Assembly: GCF_932294415.1 (NCBI RefSeq)
Contig: NC_065542.1
Location: 55,920,406 to 55,984,405 of the forward strand
From: Quercus robur
Lineage: Eukaryota; Streptophyta; Magnoliopsida; Fagales; Fagaceae
Reading direction: 5' to 3'
Length of the DNA stretch: 64,000 nucleotides
Shown here: positions 33,226 through 45,811 of the stretch, one piece after another
Numbering within the stretch: position 1 is the first letter of the stretch
How the letters are laid out: the number at the start of each line of letters is the position of its first letter
Program-made: the position numbers and the translations under genes
The notes under the pieces: generated by a model
Seen by the model: only the letters and a program-made list of their open reading frames with translations
Database searches by the model: none
Told to the model about the DNA's origin: nothing

Positions 33226-33598
33226 AAAATAAATAAAAAACACAATTTCATACAACACTTTTTAAAACTACCACACTTTCAAAAACCACAATTTCAAAAA
33301 GCTGAACCAAACTCACTCATAGTTAATGTAAGAGACTTTCAATACCTAAACCCAAAAATATAGTGGCAGAGAAATTAATTATGGTTTTAGAAATCAATCA
33401 GTCAAATGAGAACCAACTACCGATTTAGTTTTTAAAACCCATGAAATTGGAAAACTCATTTCATTACTCAGAACCAACCCAACCCCATTCAATCTAGATG
33501 GTTTGCTAAACCAAGAATGGGTTTTCCCCTATAAAAATTTGAGCAAAAAATATAGCTGATAGTCTTCATTCTCTTTCATCACTACCGAACGCTAGAAG
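33226..33598. other. Intergenic sequence between LINE and MITE-like repeat
   Basis: No gene, RNA or repeat recognised. Confidence 0.5.
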
Positions 33599-34209
33599 AT
33601 GGCGTTTGGTGTTGAAACATTCCAACGTTTGGTTGTATATCACACAAGGGAATCAAATGCTGGAGGAATTTGGCTTCCCACACAATCCCTTTTATGTGAG
33701 AATGTGGATTCCCTTTTTAAAACATGAGTATCCACATTCCTACTTGAAAAAATTTACATTTTTTTTTTATAAACTGACAATTTTGCCCATTTCTTTCTAC
33801 CATTTAACCAATATAAATAAAGTTAAAAAAATAATTATTATTATAAATTGACAATTTAAATAATTATTTTTGTATTATACATATCATTAAGAAAATTTTG
33901 TTCTATAATTTTATTGAATTTTTCAAAAATTTTATATTATATTATATTTCATTTAATTTATTTGGAGGAAGATAAAATAAAAATAAAACTTGATACGAAT
34001 CAAAAGTTTGGGAAAATTAATAATTCTTATAGGATTCATACAAATATATCAAATATAAGCATCGCATATTCTCAAGATTCTTATTAGATTCCTAATTAAA
34101 CCAAACATAAAAATAGTCATATTCTCAAGCATCCAAATTGCTAGCCATCACATTCCATGGAATATGAATATGACGAGAGTAATATAGATTCCCCTAAACC
34201 AAATGCCAT
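33599..34209. repeat. MITE-like element with 12-bp inverted ends
   Basis: Ends ATGGCGTTTGGT and (reverse complement) ATGGCATTTGGT bound about 610 bp of AT-rich DNA without coding capacity. The target duplication is not clear, so the family is unassigned. Confidence 0.4.
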
Positions 34210-35692
34210 TGAAAGCTTCGAGTCGTTTGCCACCAGTAACCTATCAATTTTCTTCCACCATCTTGGACAACATTGTGTTCCCACCATTGACTAAATGTTG
34301 CCTAACCACCTCTACCGTCGACTCCCCACCCAATTTTGGTCAAAGAGGATTAGAGGAGAGAGAGAAGGAGAGAGTCAAAGAGATTATGTTTTATTAGTTA
34401 TTATTTTTTAAAATAAGTACTAGGAGGATTTGCATTGCTAGATGAATCTCCACCTTAAGATCTCTTACCCTAATCTCCACAAATCCTACCATTGGTTAAA
34501 ATATGTGAAAGACCGCTCACAGCCCACTTGTTTTTGGTTGGGTCAAATCTGCATGAACCAATGGAGTCATGTTGGAACCTCTCATAATGGTGATTCAACT
34601 GATTGTATTTTCACCATAAATCAAGGGTGTTACATGGAGTTGCCAATTATTTTGTTGACTAGAAAAAAATAAGAAAATCATAATTGAAATAAACATCTTT
34701 ATTGAATAATTTAAAAAATAAATGCTTGTTGAAGTAACTATAAACTTTACATGGCTTTGATCTAGATACAATCTAATAGAAAAATACATGGCTAAGAGTC
34801 CTAGTTACATTCTATAAAGATAAAATTACATGGATAAGAACTAATCAAGAACCATTGATCTAAATTCAGAGGCTAAGTTGCTAGATGAAAAGGAGTTAGG
34901 CACTTGGCTTGTTTGGTGAAACTGGTCTTCTAGGCTATAACAGCTAATGATCACATTACATCATCCGTATAACCAAATATTTAATCAATCAATTGCATGT
35001 TATTGCTTGAAAGTAATTGTGATATGCAATCTTGCTTGAAATTAAATGTTTGCGCACAATGAGAAACCCTAATGTCATTACGTTCATTATCTTATTTAGA
35101 TTGAAAGATAAAATCTAGTGATTGTGTGTGATTGGTGAGATTCCTAGATTTAAGCAACTTGGAAAAATAACATGGTGACTGTGTGTGATTAGTATTACCC
35201 TAGATCTAGCATATGAACATGTTACAAGACATTAAGAACTAACATTTTATTTCATGATTTTGACTAAATTTAAGATCAAATTCTAGTGTATGCATGAATA
35301 TGTGAAGAACAAATATGAACATTCAAGATTAAATTAACAGCCTAACATGCTTTGATCCTAATATTCATTACAAATGCATAGACAAACATGTTTTTTTAAA
35401 GACAGCTAACCAGCTTCCTCATCAAAACATGAAGAAACAATAAAGTTTTAAGAGATAGGCAGAAAAGAACTCACTTAATACCTTAAATCTCAGAAGAATA
35501 CGACAAACTTTTTCTACTTCCCTTAGAATTCTTGGAAGAGAGGGGTGCCTTGAATTGGTTTAAAATAATCTATTAATAGTGGAGGGAGGAAGATTCTGGA
35601 GAGGGAATGCATTAGAGTTGGGGTTCATAAAAGTAGCGGAGGGAAAAGGAGAGGGGGAAAATTGAAATGGTATTGTTGTCAATATATTAATC
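34210..35692. other. Intergenic sequence
   Basis: AT-rich with short non-conserved frames. No gene, RNA or repeat structure that I can support. Confidence 0.5.
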
Positions 35693-36338
35693 GATGTCTG
35701 TCTTAAGAACACTAGACCGAAGGAATGAGTCACAAAGTGAATTATAAGCCCCAATACATTCCCATTTATTGCACATATTAACCATTCTAATGCATAAGAA
35801 AAATGCTAGAGATATAAATTTTTTTACAAAATTTTTTACATATTGCTAATGTTGTGAGAGGTTATTGGTAAATAAAAAAGTGATGTTAGTAGTTGGCTCA
35901 GATGAAAATCAATAAAAAGTTGACCACATGCAACATCAATTTGTAAAAATGTTATAAAATAGTTTGTGACTGTAGTATTAATACTTAATACAGTTTTCAA
36001 TACATAAACCGAAAGCATTATTAATTTAATGTATACAATATTACAATCCTGAGAACAAGCTGCATGAGGCAATAAAGGAAGATGCCCACATAATATGCAT
36101 ATAAAGATAACATGACAGTACATGTGAGAAACAATACGAGGAAGTCTTATTCTCCCGAACTTTTATAGTACACAACATATTGTGCTTATTAGCATAGAAA
36201 CATAACATACGATGAGTACAGATTATCAATAATACAAAGGAAGTCTTATACTCCCGACCTTTTATTTTACATAGCATATTGTGCTTATTCTTCTTCTTCT
36301 TCTTCTGGGTTAAAACATATTATGCTATTTCATATGCA

Positions 36339-37595
36339 TCATGCCATAGTCTTTTTTTCCAGCTCCTCCTGGGTAAGATATGCATCGATTTCTGTGGTCA
36401 CATCAATTCCAAACTGAAGCATTGCATTTGGATCAGGAACATCTACATTTAGTTTCTCATATATTAAAGTCCAACGGACCAAACTCCCCTCATCCTTTGG
36501 AATGGCTTGCACAATGAATTTGAAACTCTGGTAAGTCTCCTTGAGTACTCCTCCAATCACATTGTATGTGACAGACTGGTTTTCATTATCCACCTTTTCA
36601 AGTATCTCCCTAGACATTACAGCTTTCCCATCTACAGTCTCAAACAAAAACAATCAATTGTAAAAACATCAAGACAAGAACGAACATGATAAACTTCACC
36701 CTTTTATATTCTTGTTAACTTTAATAAATATATAATAATGTAGTTTTCCATACATGTTAGACACGTTTTAAACATACTGCTGGCCAAATACATACATATA
36801 TAATAAAAGTAAAAACCCACACAACACACACTTCTCAATCAAATCCGTATAGATCAAGGATATATAAAAATAAAATTATAAATATATGCTATAATAATAC
36901 AGTATATATAAAAATACTGGTAAGAGAGAGAATTGTTTTAGGGATGGTAGTAGAGTGTATATATAAAAAATATAAATTATAAATATGATATTTATAACAT
37001 AGATTAAATTATATGTAAATAAATTAAATATATATTAAATCAAAGATATCTATAAACATTTGGGGTTGAACAGGACATGGTGAGCAAAGGGCAAAGGAAA
37101 ATCTCCAAGGAAACCTCACTTTCTCAGAGACAAAAGGCATTCCCAAATAGTTTGTTCAGGTTTGTTTTTAGACTCATTATCATTTGCTCTTTCACCTTTG
37201 CGACTTCTTGTCCTTTTCTCAGATTCAACTGTGGTTACGTTTGATGAAGTTCTTCGGATTAAAGTTGACTAAAAATGTGTAGAAGAGGAGAATGTATATT
37301 ATACAACGTAAAAGCTTTTCATGCAACCTTGACATGTAAAACGTTGAAGAATCTAAAGATACATGATGAAGAAGATGAACAACAAATTAAAAATCTTAGT
37401 TATCTTACCAATGACAAAATACCAGCACGTGACAGAGCCCTCTCCTCCCCATTCACCTTCTTTTAAATCAATTTTCTGAAAATACTTGGGGCAAATTTTG
37501 GCTGTCTCATGTATTCTCTTGCTGTTAACCTCGTGGAACTTATAAGCAGGAGCCTTAGCCGCAACTTCAGTCTCTAGCCTACCGAATACAGGCAT
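36339..37595 (-). CDS. MLP-like protein (Bet v 1 superfamily)
   Basis: Exon 1 is 37409-37595 and exon 2 is 36339-36631, with a 777-bp GT-AG intron (phase 1), giving 159 aa, the usual family length. The start MPVFGRLETEV fits the major-latex-protein subgroup. The Gly-rich loop is EGEWGGEGSVTCW. Exon 2 carries the strands GGVLKETYQSFKF and RWTLIYEKLN and the C-terminal helix. Bet v 1-type proteins are small cytosolic pockets that bind hydrophobic ligands such as steroids, flavonoids or alkaloid precursors; the ligand cannot be told from sequence. Many members are stress-induced. The intron is AT-rich and contains material duplicated at 58234-58499. The gene looks intact, with no stop or frameshift. 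Confidence 0.9.
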
Positions 37596-38186
37596 TTTTT
37601 TTTTCCAAGTTAATGGTAGCAGCTAGGAACTCAATTCTAAAGTTTTGTTTTTAAAAAAATAGTATATCAAATATCGGGTCTGATCCAATGTTTATATAGA
37701 AGACAAAAAAGAGAATGATGAAACTAAAAAAACAAAAGAGTGAGGACCCTTTTTCCTTTTTAGGCGGCTGTGGAAATCTTGATTTAACAGTCTAACTACT
37801 CTAGCGTCTGTTCAGTACCCTTTTTTACAAAGTCAAAGTCTAATTCTACCAGTCTCCTTCGTCGTTTCCGTCAATAGATCTCTTTCATCGTTTTCTATTT
37901 TTAAATTCTTAAAACTACTGAAAGTTTTAAGAGGTGGCGAAAATTTTCCGCCGGCACTTTATCTTTTGTTTGTTTAGGGATGGAAAACGGTGGAATACTC
38001 CTTTGAAACATGGAAAAGTGTGGAATTTTCCGCCCCTCAAGACATGATCATGGTGATTGATGGTTGTAAAATATAGTGGGTATCACACTATCTAAGGGAA
38101 ATGTTAATATTATCACCTATTAATAAATTACTTTATGTCATATCATTGTATTGTATTTTATATCAGATATTTTTATAAAAAATTTA
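37596..38186. other. Upstream region of the MLP gene
   Basis: It should contain the promoter of the MLP gene. No confident TATA box could be assigned. No other gene. Confidence 0.45.
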
Positions 38187-38612
38187 GGTTATATTTGGTA
38201 ATAATCTTTGTTTTCAATTTTCAAAAGCTTGTTTTTAAGAATATAAAGAAAAAACAATTTTCTTATATTTTTTAAATAAAAAACATGTTTGGTTAGTTGA
38301 AATTAAAAAGATAGTTTTTTGAAGAAAAAATAGAAAATACTAAAATATGTTGTTATTAGGATTTGAACTTTAATGTTAACTCATTAAATGAGCTAGATTC
38401 ATTTTATTAAATGCATGTTTTCATTCACTTTTGAAAATTAGAAACTAAAAACAACATTTTGCATGTTTTTAGTTTCCTTCAAAAATTGAGTTTTGAAAAT
38501 AGTTTTTGTTTTTTGCCCATTTTGAGTTGCCAAACAAGTTTTTTAGTCTCAAAAATAGAAAATTGCTTTTGAAAACAGAAAATAAGGAGAAAAAACAGTT
38601 ACCAAACATACC
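38187..38612. mobile_element. Harbinger-like MITE
   Basis: The ends GGTTATATTTGGTAA and (reverse complement) GGTATGTTTGGTAAC are flanked by TTA on both sides (38184-38186 and 38613-38615). It is 426 bp, AT-rich and without coding capacity. Confidence 0.7.
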
Positions 38613-39321
38613 TTAGTTTTATTAGCTTTACACTCTATAAAATTAGTCAAAAAACTGATATAAACTACAATGATGTAACATAAAGTAGTTTCTTAGGGAA
38701 ATGATCCTAGATATTTTGATCGTTTTCAAACATTAATTGCAATGGAGAAAATTGTTTGCCCTTTAAGATTGATTGACTGACGCAGGGGATGGAAAAAAAA
38801 AAGTTTTCACTCATGCATATTTGATTTAAATGATAGACAAGTGAAGGGATATGATCCGGGTGATTGATTGTTGTGAAATATATTATTGTAGACACCTTAT
38901 TTTGTGGTTGTGCCCGCAATTATGCATCATTGCCTATTACATAAAGGAAATGTTTTGCTGCATACACGTATGCAACAATTGTTGTTTATAGGTTTATGCG
39001 GCTGCAAAAAGAAAGGGACAAGTGTTTAAGAGTCTTGCTAATAATATGTACATTGCACATAACCCTTGAACACATGTTGCTTTCTTTTTGCTGCCACATA
39101 ACAATGTATGCAACAAAACCTTTCCCATTTCACAAATAGTCATTGAAATTTTTATTTTTATTTTTCAAACATCAAATCCTTAATGTACTAATAGTTTTCA
39201 AATATTAATTGCAATGGAGAAAATTGTCCACCCCTCAAGATTGATTGACCAACACTTTAGGCTGTGTTTGGTTGGGATGGAAAAATGTGTGTGATATAAA
39301 ATAGTGAGGTGATAAAAAAAT
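38613..39321. other. Intergenic sequence
   Basis: AT-rich. Contains a partial repeat ('caatggagaaaattgt' at about 38740 and 39210). No gene seen. Confidence 0.5.
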
Positions 39322-39324
39322 TTA

Positions 39325-40501
39325 GGGTATGTTTGTGTGGGGGAGTGGACCTATATCTGCCCCGAAGAACTTAACCCAAAAAGGAAGTCCTGAGAAACCC
39401 CATCCGCGGAATGGGCCAAACCTAGGGGCCGATGAGGGATAAAAGGACCTCCTATTAAAAAGAGATCATTTGGGCCCACTACAAAGGTAATTCGTGAAAC
39501 CCATCTTCCAGAGGAAACATGGCCTAGCCGAGAAGCGGTCATTCTTTCACCAAGGACACCCTTTAGTCACCTACTTTCTCGGGGAGCACGTTGAAGAAAA
39601 CACAAAGCCCAATGTAATAGTCACCTCCGCATTAAGGGCTTTCCTCACCTAACGTTAGCCACATTGAATGTTGAATGAATGGCCTGGACAATGGAAACAC
39701 CCACAAAAATCTATCTTCATGATCAAGAAATGGCAGGAGAAGATGCTGATGTGACAAATATCCCCCTAAATCCAACTAAGAGCTGGTTAGCTAGAAGAAG
39801 AGGAGGATAGCTAGAAAAGAAAGAGGAGAGCAACAGGAAGGGAGATCTAGAAAAAATCAAAGGAATAACAAGAGAGAGAAAGTGAGAAGAATCTTCACTT
39901 ATATCTATCCTTTAAAACCTCTGTTTCTACACTGAGAATATGGTTTCTACCCATATAAAGCCTTAATTCAATTATATTTGTCGCCAATTATCTTTGTGAT
40001 CTTCCCCTTGTGGATTTTCATCTCCCATCCTCAAGAAATTAGTTGTGTTGATCCTGAATTCAAAGCCAGTTATTGTAGCTTTGTGTTTTTGACCCCCCAC
40101 AGTTTGGTAACTATTTTTTTCCCAGTTTTCTATTTTCAAAATTTGTTTTCTATTTTCTAGACTTGAAAACTTTTTTGGTAATTGAAAACAAATAGGAAAA
40201 AAAAAAAAAAAACAGTTTCCACATCTAAATTTAGAAAGGAAACTATAAACAAGCAAATAGGTGTTTTTAATTTTCAATTTCCAAGGGAGCTTGAAAACGC
40301 AAAGTGAACAAGTGTAACTATGCACTTAAGTGAAGTTCAAGCTTCAAATCTTGGTGGGAACAAAAAAAATAAAACCAAAATCTTTACATTAAAATTTTGA
40401 TTTTGAAAATAGAAGAGTACTATTTTTTTTTATTTCTGTTACTAAAAACAAGTTTCTAAAAACCAAAAAGCAAAAAACAAAAGTAATTACCAAACATAAC
40501 C
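39325..40501. mobile_element. Harbinger-like MITE split by a solo LTR
   Basis: The left end GGGTATGTTTG (39325-39335) continues after the LTR as GTTTGGTAAC. The right end is ACCAAACATAACC followed by TTA (40502-40504), with TTA also at 39322-39324. Same family as 38187-38612; arm A carries a left-truncated relative at 29076-29367. Confidence 0.65.
39336..40101. mobile_element. Solo LTR of a gypsy-type element
   Basis: A 766-bp TGTGGGGGAG ... CCCCCCACA unit is flanked by a perfect 5-bp duplication GTTTG (39331-39335 and 40102-40106). It is GC-richer than its surroundings. No second LTR or internal region remains, so it arose by LTR-LTR recombination. Its termini resemble those of the Tat element at 4195-15884. 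Confidence 0.88.
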
Positions 40502-40635
40502 TTAGTTTTCGCTCATGTGTTTGTTGAACGGATGAAAAAGTAAAAGAATAAAAAAATCTTGTTGGAATGGGAAGAAAAAATAAAATGATAGAAAATATAA
40601 CGTGTATAAATTTACTCTTATGTCCCTATCACATA

Positions 40636-40669
<34 letters not shown>

Positions 40670-41604
40670 TAATAACCCCAATTACATATAATAATAATAA
40701 TAATAATTTTAATGGAAAGTTTTGTTCAATGAGGGAGGAGACAGGTGATCGATTTTTGTTCTAGATAGTACTCACTTTAAGCAGCAGAAATTCTCTTTAG
40801 AGAGTTATTCTCATTGATGGTTGCTCTAAAGAAACAGTCAACCAAGTAAAGTTTCAGCTTTCCATTTACCATGATCTTATAACTTTATTTTCTATTCTAA
40901 GTTTCACGTGAACTTCTGATTCATCTACGTTTCCCAAACTCTAGTTATACTAACAGCTCAAGGAACAAACGTAAACAAATAGTTCAAAAATTATTAAGCC
41001 CCAACATTAGTAAATCCTCGAGTACTGTCAATTTGAACCTCTCGACAATTTGCTTCCAAAAGGCACAGGATGTAAACCCGAAGGCAACAACAAAAATTTG
41101 CATCCATAATCAGCAGTACCTAAAATGCAGTACCCAAAGGCAACTGAATCCCATTTTTTCGGTACTAAACCTTACATACCACTCTGGTCAGTGGTCACAA
41201 CAAAAATGTGGGTAAGTCTAAAATCATATTTTGCCACCTTAACCGAAATTCAAAATAATAACGTTAAAATATTCAGTCTAAATTTATATGGTACATATAA
41301 AGCCTTGCCTCTTTAACCCTGGGCAACCCTATGCTCTCCGGTTTATCCATGTGCTTCATACACTTGGTGATTGATTAAATTCCTCTCTATTTTTTCTTTT
41401 TCCTTTTAATGCAAGTACTGAACTTTGCGCTGACTGGACCACATCAGATTATCGCTACAGTTGAGATGAGACTGACACTGGAAGAGGATGGTGTGAAGAG
41501 TGGAGAGAGCAGAAAATATCAGAATACACAGGCTTGGAAAATAATGGCTTTTACAATTGTAAGTCCTTAATTCAATTATCACGGTATGTATAACAGCTTT
41601 TACT
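40502..41604. other. Intergenic sequence of arm B with ATA microsatellite
   Basis: The trinucleotide run near 40635-40670 and the block to about 40870 match arm A 29380-29720. The rest is unique AT-rich DNA with no gene. Confidence 0.55.
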
Positions 41605-42028
41605 TCACAGCACAGAAATTCCAGAAGAAATGCAGAGCTTTGAGTCAGCAACACAGCTAATTACGCTGTCACCCTTCCACCAGTCAGTGATTTCAATCGG
41701 CATGGAAATAAGGTGTTCAATATAAGCCCACTTCAAGAAATTTTGATAACCAAACACACGCTCTCTCATTCCCACCACAGATAAACTAGCAACTTTGTTT
41801 TTAACTTTTGTGATGTAATTGCCTAAAACAATTAAAAAACAGAAACAGATAGACAGAGATAACTGAAGGATATTTGCACTTACTATGTCCGACAAATTTT
41901 TGCCAGTCTCGGCATCCCATAATCTAACAGAATGATCCCATGATGCAGAATATATTGTTTCCTGCTGTGGCCGTACCACAGAAGATGCGCAATGTGTATG
42001 GCCTACAAGTGTAGACACAGCCTCCGCC
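41605..42028 (-). pseudogene. WDR12-like (ribosome biogenesis WD40) gene fragment
   Basis: Exon-like 41884-42028 is flanked by AG and GTAAGT and reads TLVGHTHCASSV ... SASWDHSVRLWDAETGK, a WD40 repeat as in plant WDR12. About 200 bp further, a second piece reads DWWKGDSVISCVADSKLC and ends near the natural C-terminus. The WD repeats that should lie between are missing, and no N-terminal ubiquitin-like domain is present. WDR12 works with PES1 and BOP1 in 60S ribosome maturation; this fragment could not. It has no counterpart in arm A. Confidence 0.75.
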
Positions 42029-42048
42029 CTAAAACATAATGATAACAA

Positions 42049-44097
42049 AAATTACTTTCCACGAAACATATAATTGGAGGGTAACATCTTAAACTCAACC
42101 TATTTATGAAAAGATTGTTAAAAAGGACAAAATCTACCTAAATCAAAGAACAAAAAGGCAAACAAACAAAATAATGAATGAAATTATAATCAGAGTTCAA
42201 CATGTAAGAATGTTCTACAGCTCTATCGTCTTTGCTAAAAAAAAAAAAAAAAAAAAAAAGAATGTTCTACAGCTTTCCACAAGAAATAGTTTCTTTACAA
42301 CTATATCAATGAAAATACTAGCCTTTCAATGATTAAGTGACATCTCTCTAATTTGTGAAATTTACTCTGAATGCTTTAGGGACAGTATTTGTTTGGTGGT
42401 ACTTTGAATATAAAACTTTGTGAATTTGGTGAAAGTGCAGATGGTCTTATGTGTATGATGATAAACTAGGCTTTAGGTACGCTATTGCTTTACTGGTCTT
42501 GTTGGAAGTGCTTACAAGTCCTGAGGTCACATTCAGTGCAAAAGAGAATTGGAAATCAGCTTATTGGATTACATTCGTAGGAATCAGTTGTGATAACTTA
42601 TGTTCATTGCTTTTGACTTTTATGTTATGGTTGATAATGTCGTGGGCATCATTTTAGCTACTAAATTCAATTGGGTCTTCAATTATTTTTATTTTCAATT
42701 GTTTAGAAAATTTGGTATTCGCAATTTGGCACATAATGTGAATTGGAATGTTCATCTGTGCATTCTATAGTGGTGGAAGAGTTCTGCAACTATTTGTCAC
42801 AATTGGAAATTAATGTAATGGAGAACATTTTATTTTATTTTTTGCATGCTTTCTAACATAATTAACTTTACTCTATCTCTTGTATAAAACCTTGACATTG
42901 AAGGACTTCTAGGAATATCTATTTGAATGTAAAAATGTTGACTTGGTGTAGTTGTTGAGGGTTTGAATGATCTGATTATTTTTATTGATTAGTCTATGAG
43001 TCTGTAAACTTTAGAAGCAACACCAAGATTTTTGGGTTCTAACATTAAGGTTCAGAGTTGTCAAAATATGACTTGATTATTGATATTCAGTTATACTACT
43101 GGCTGAGAACAAAAGCAAAAACATTTTATTTTTAAGCATAGTATCATGTAATGTCTAAATTTTGGAGATTCTACTTCTATATGTGTTGGGCTTATGTCCT
43201 CATAGGATTCTCCGGTTTGACATATTTTGATTATGTTTTTATTTCATAGATTTGGCTGTTTTTACTTAGTTCCTTTTTTTCCCCTTACTAGGGAGATAGA
43301 TTAAAGGGAATAGAGAATTAAGTTATCTTTGTGTTTAAGAAATTCTGTTAAGAGAAAAGATAGTGTGGTCTAACCGTCTAAGGATGTTGAGTACTGTTAA
43401 TCAGAAATTGATTATTGGAAACATTGATAGCTTTAGCTCTTTCATGTCTTGTTATTTAATTGGGGTTGTTCAACAATTGATAGTATCAAGATATGATATT
43501 TTGCACTCAATCTTGAATTTTATTTCCTTCTTGTTAAACGTTAGAACTTAGTAAAAAAAATTAATATTTAAAATTTGCTTGAAATAAAAATCTAATGCAT
43601 GTCAAGTAGATGGTAACTTAGAACATTGATCTTCTATGGATTGCTTTGGCTGATGAAAATTCCGAGGTTCCTTTGGCTTTCCTCGGTGAGATAATAGCTT
43701 CAAAAACTTGTAGTGAACTTATAATGAACACATTTCAGCCTATGCTGACATATATCTTTGTTAGTGTTTCAAGGAATGATATATTGCTAAGGGAATTTTA
43801 TTCTTTTTCATGTAGAAGCTTAATTAGATGGAGCTAATAATGAGACTTGACCAGTACAAGGAAATCTCTTAGTCGTGAGACTGAAGTTGCTATCTTTGGG
43901 CTTTATGGTTTTGATCTAGACAATCATATTCACATATGGTTTACATGTAGTATGAAGATATTATTGATATAAACTCTTACTTTTTTTGTTTATATATATA
44001 TATATATATATATATATCATTGTATAAGGAACAATGCAGATGTTTATATGTGAGCGTCAAGTCCACCGAAAAGGCCATTCTTTCTCTTTCTCTTCGA
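42049..44097. other. Non-coding sequence, arm B and beyond
   Basis: Bases 42340-43231 match arm A 31850-32752. The remainder holds poly-A and TA runs (about 43996-44018) and short frames with no recognised product. Confidence 0.5.
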
Positions 44098-44406
44098 TTA
44101 TACACATTTTCTAAATGTTTTGTTAGCAATTGCGATGTTCGCCTTTTTGGCTAAAACAAGAATATCCTGAACCACAGATCGGTACTTTTGCATCAATTCC
44201 ATTGCTCTACTATAAATTTTGCAGGTTGTCATAACCTTGTCATGGTGTTTTGCATTTTGATTGCTCCAAATGCACAAAGCAACAATCGCAAAAATTTCAG
44301 CCAAGTGGTCTTCTTTTATTTGGAAAATGCCAATCATTAGATGACATAAAGGCACAAATATTTCCCCACAAACTTTTATTAGATCTTTTAAAAATTTTAT
44401 TAACAC
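44098..44406 (-). pseudogene. LINE ORF2 remnant
   Basis: A 102-codon frame on the minus strand contains AEIFAIVALCIWSNQNAK, which resembles the linker between the zinc-binding RT domain and RNase H in plant LINEs (pattern IVAW.IW..RN). No RT or tail remains. Assigned by pattern only. Confidence 0.5.
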
Positions 44407-44959
44407 AGTTTTAACTAGAAGATTTTTTAATTAATTGAAAATTTTAATATTAAAGTTTCATTTAAAGCAAACTATTTTAGTAATTTCATTTAACATATAT
44501 TTAATATAAAAGAAAAAGAAAAGAGGAAACCATCGTTTCAACTTGGACTTTACAAAATATTGTTAAAGTGTTGGGCTAACTTAATTGAATTTGAAATTAT
44601 TCCAACTTTTAGAAGCACGTACATGTGCTAGGTCAATGGGCCTAAGCATACATGTTGTCCCAACCATCACCGTTAGCATCAAGCTTAGCCCAATCAAAAT
44701 CAAGGCCAAGAAAAGCTTGGGATTTTTGTGATCATCATCATCACTGTCAATATGGGTGTTTGAGTTATTTCAAGGTTTTAGGGATATTTTACTCCTTTTA
44801 AATGTTTTTGAGGGGTATTTTGGCTATTTACTAACTTGCACCCAACACCTTGATCAGACTGATGTCAACTTTCCAATATGTTCTCGGGAAACAAATGGAA
44901 TAACAAAAGAATTAGAAAATTTTGCAGATTGAAGGGGAAAAGTACTAAAATTTATAATA

Positions 44960-45250
44960 TGAAACTAAGGATATACAATTTTTTTTAAGATTTCGAGGGA
45001 ATTTTGATAATTTTTTAGGTTTCGGGGGTATTACAATTTTTTTTAGGTTATAAGGGTATTTCAGTCATTTTTTAGGTTTCAAGGTCATTCCGATAATTTT
45101 TTAGATTTCAAGGTCATTCAGTCATTTTTTAGAATTTGAAGGCATTCTGGTAATTTTAGAGAGTTTCAGGGTATTTTGGTTACTTTATAAGTTTCGAGGG
45201 TATTTTTGTCATTTTTTAGGTTTTGGGGGGTATTTTTGTTATATATATTC
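44960..45250. repeat. Degenerate minisatellite, ~36-bp units
   Basis: Repeats of the type 'tttttaggtttcgagggtat' plus 'ttnngtcat' recur about eight times with drift. No coding potential. The adjacent 44407-44960 is unremarkable intergenic DNA. Confidence 0.7.
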
Positions 45251-45409
45251 GTTGATTATTGGATGGATTGGGTTAGGTTGGATACGGTTATATCATATGT
45301 GATATTGGTAATGCTTAATGTGACAATTGAACTGTCAAATGTGAGTAAAAAAAAAAACAACTACAAAATATGACAAAAATACAATTATATATGATGTTGA
45401 AATTGCTTA

Positions 45410-45674
45410 GTACCCGTTTGGATACAGTTCATATTTATCAGCGTTTGCATTTTGGCGTTTTCTTTTTTTTTTTTTTTTTTTTTTTTGGAGAAGAGCGTTT
45501 CACATGAGATTATGCTTTTCCAATGGGTCCTGTGCACTGTTCATGGGACCTACAAGTACTTTATTAAAAAAAAAACTTTAAAACTGGATCCCACAATACT
45601 ATTCACACATTTAAAAATTATTTTGCTACAATGTTTTCAGTTTTTAGCAAAATAAGCGGTATCCAAACATACCC
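45410..45674. mobile_element. MITE with TTA target duplication
   Basis: The inverted ends share GTTTGGATAC, with flanking TTA at 45407-45409 and 45675-45677. The 265-bp interior has 'ctgttcatggga' and 'cagtttttagcaaaataagc', similar to the 18881-19670 repeats. Probably PIF/Harbinger-like. Confidence 0.65.
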
Positions 45675-45811
45675 TTAATGTGACGATAGAATCATCAAAT
45701 GTGAGTAAAAAATAAAATAAAATAAAAAAACCACTAAATGTGACAAAAGTATGGTCAGTTGTAATATTGATACTACCCAATGTAACCCTAAAACAGTTTT
45801 GTTATAGTATT

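Larger units (their letters stand above)
35693..43231. repeat. MLP-locus duplication, arm B
   Basis: It is the counterpart of 25498-32752 and contains the intact MLP gene, two MITEs, a solo LTR and a WDR12-like fragment. Bases 35693-36338 are the 3' flank of the MLP gene and match 25498-26107. Confidence 0.85.
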
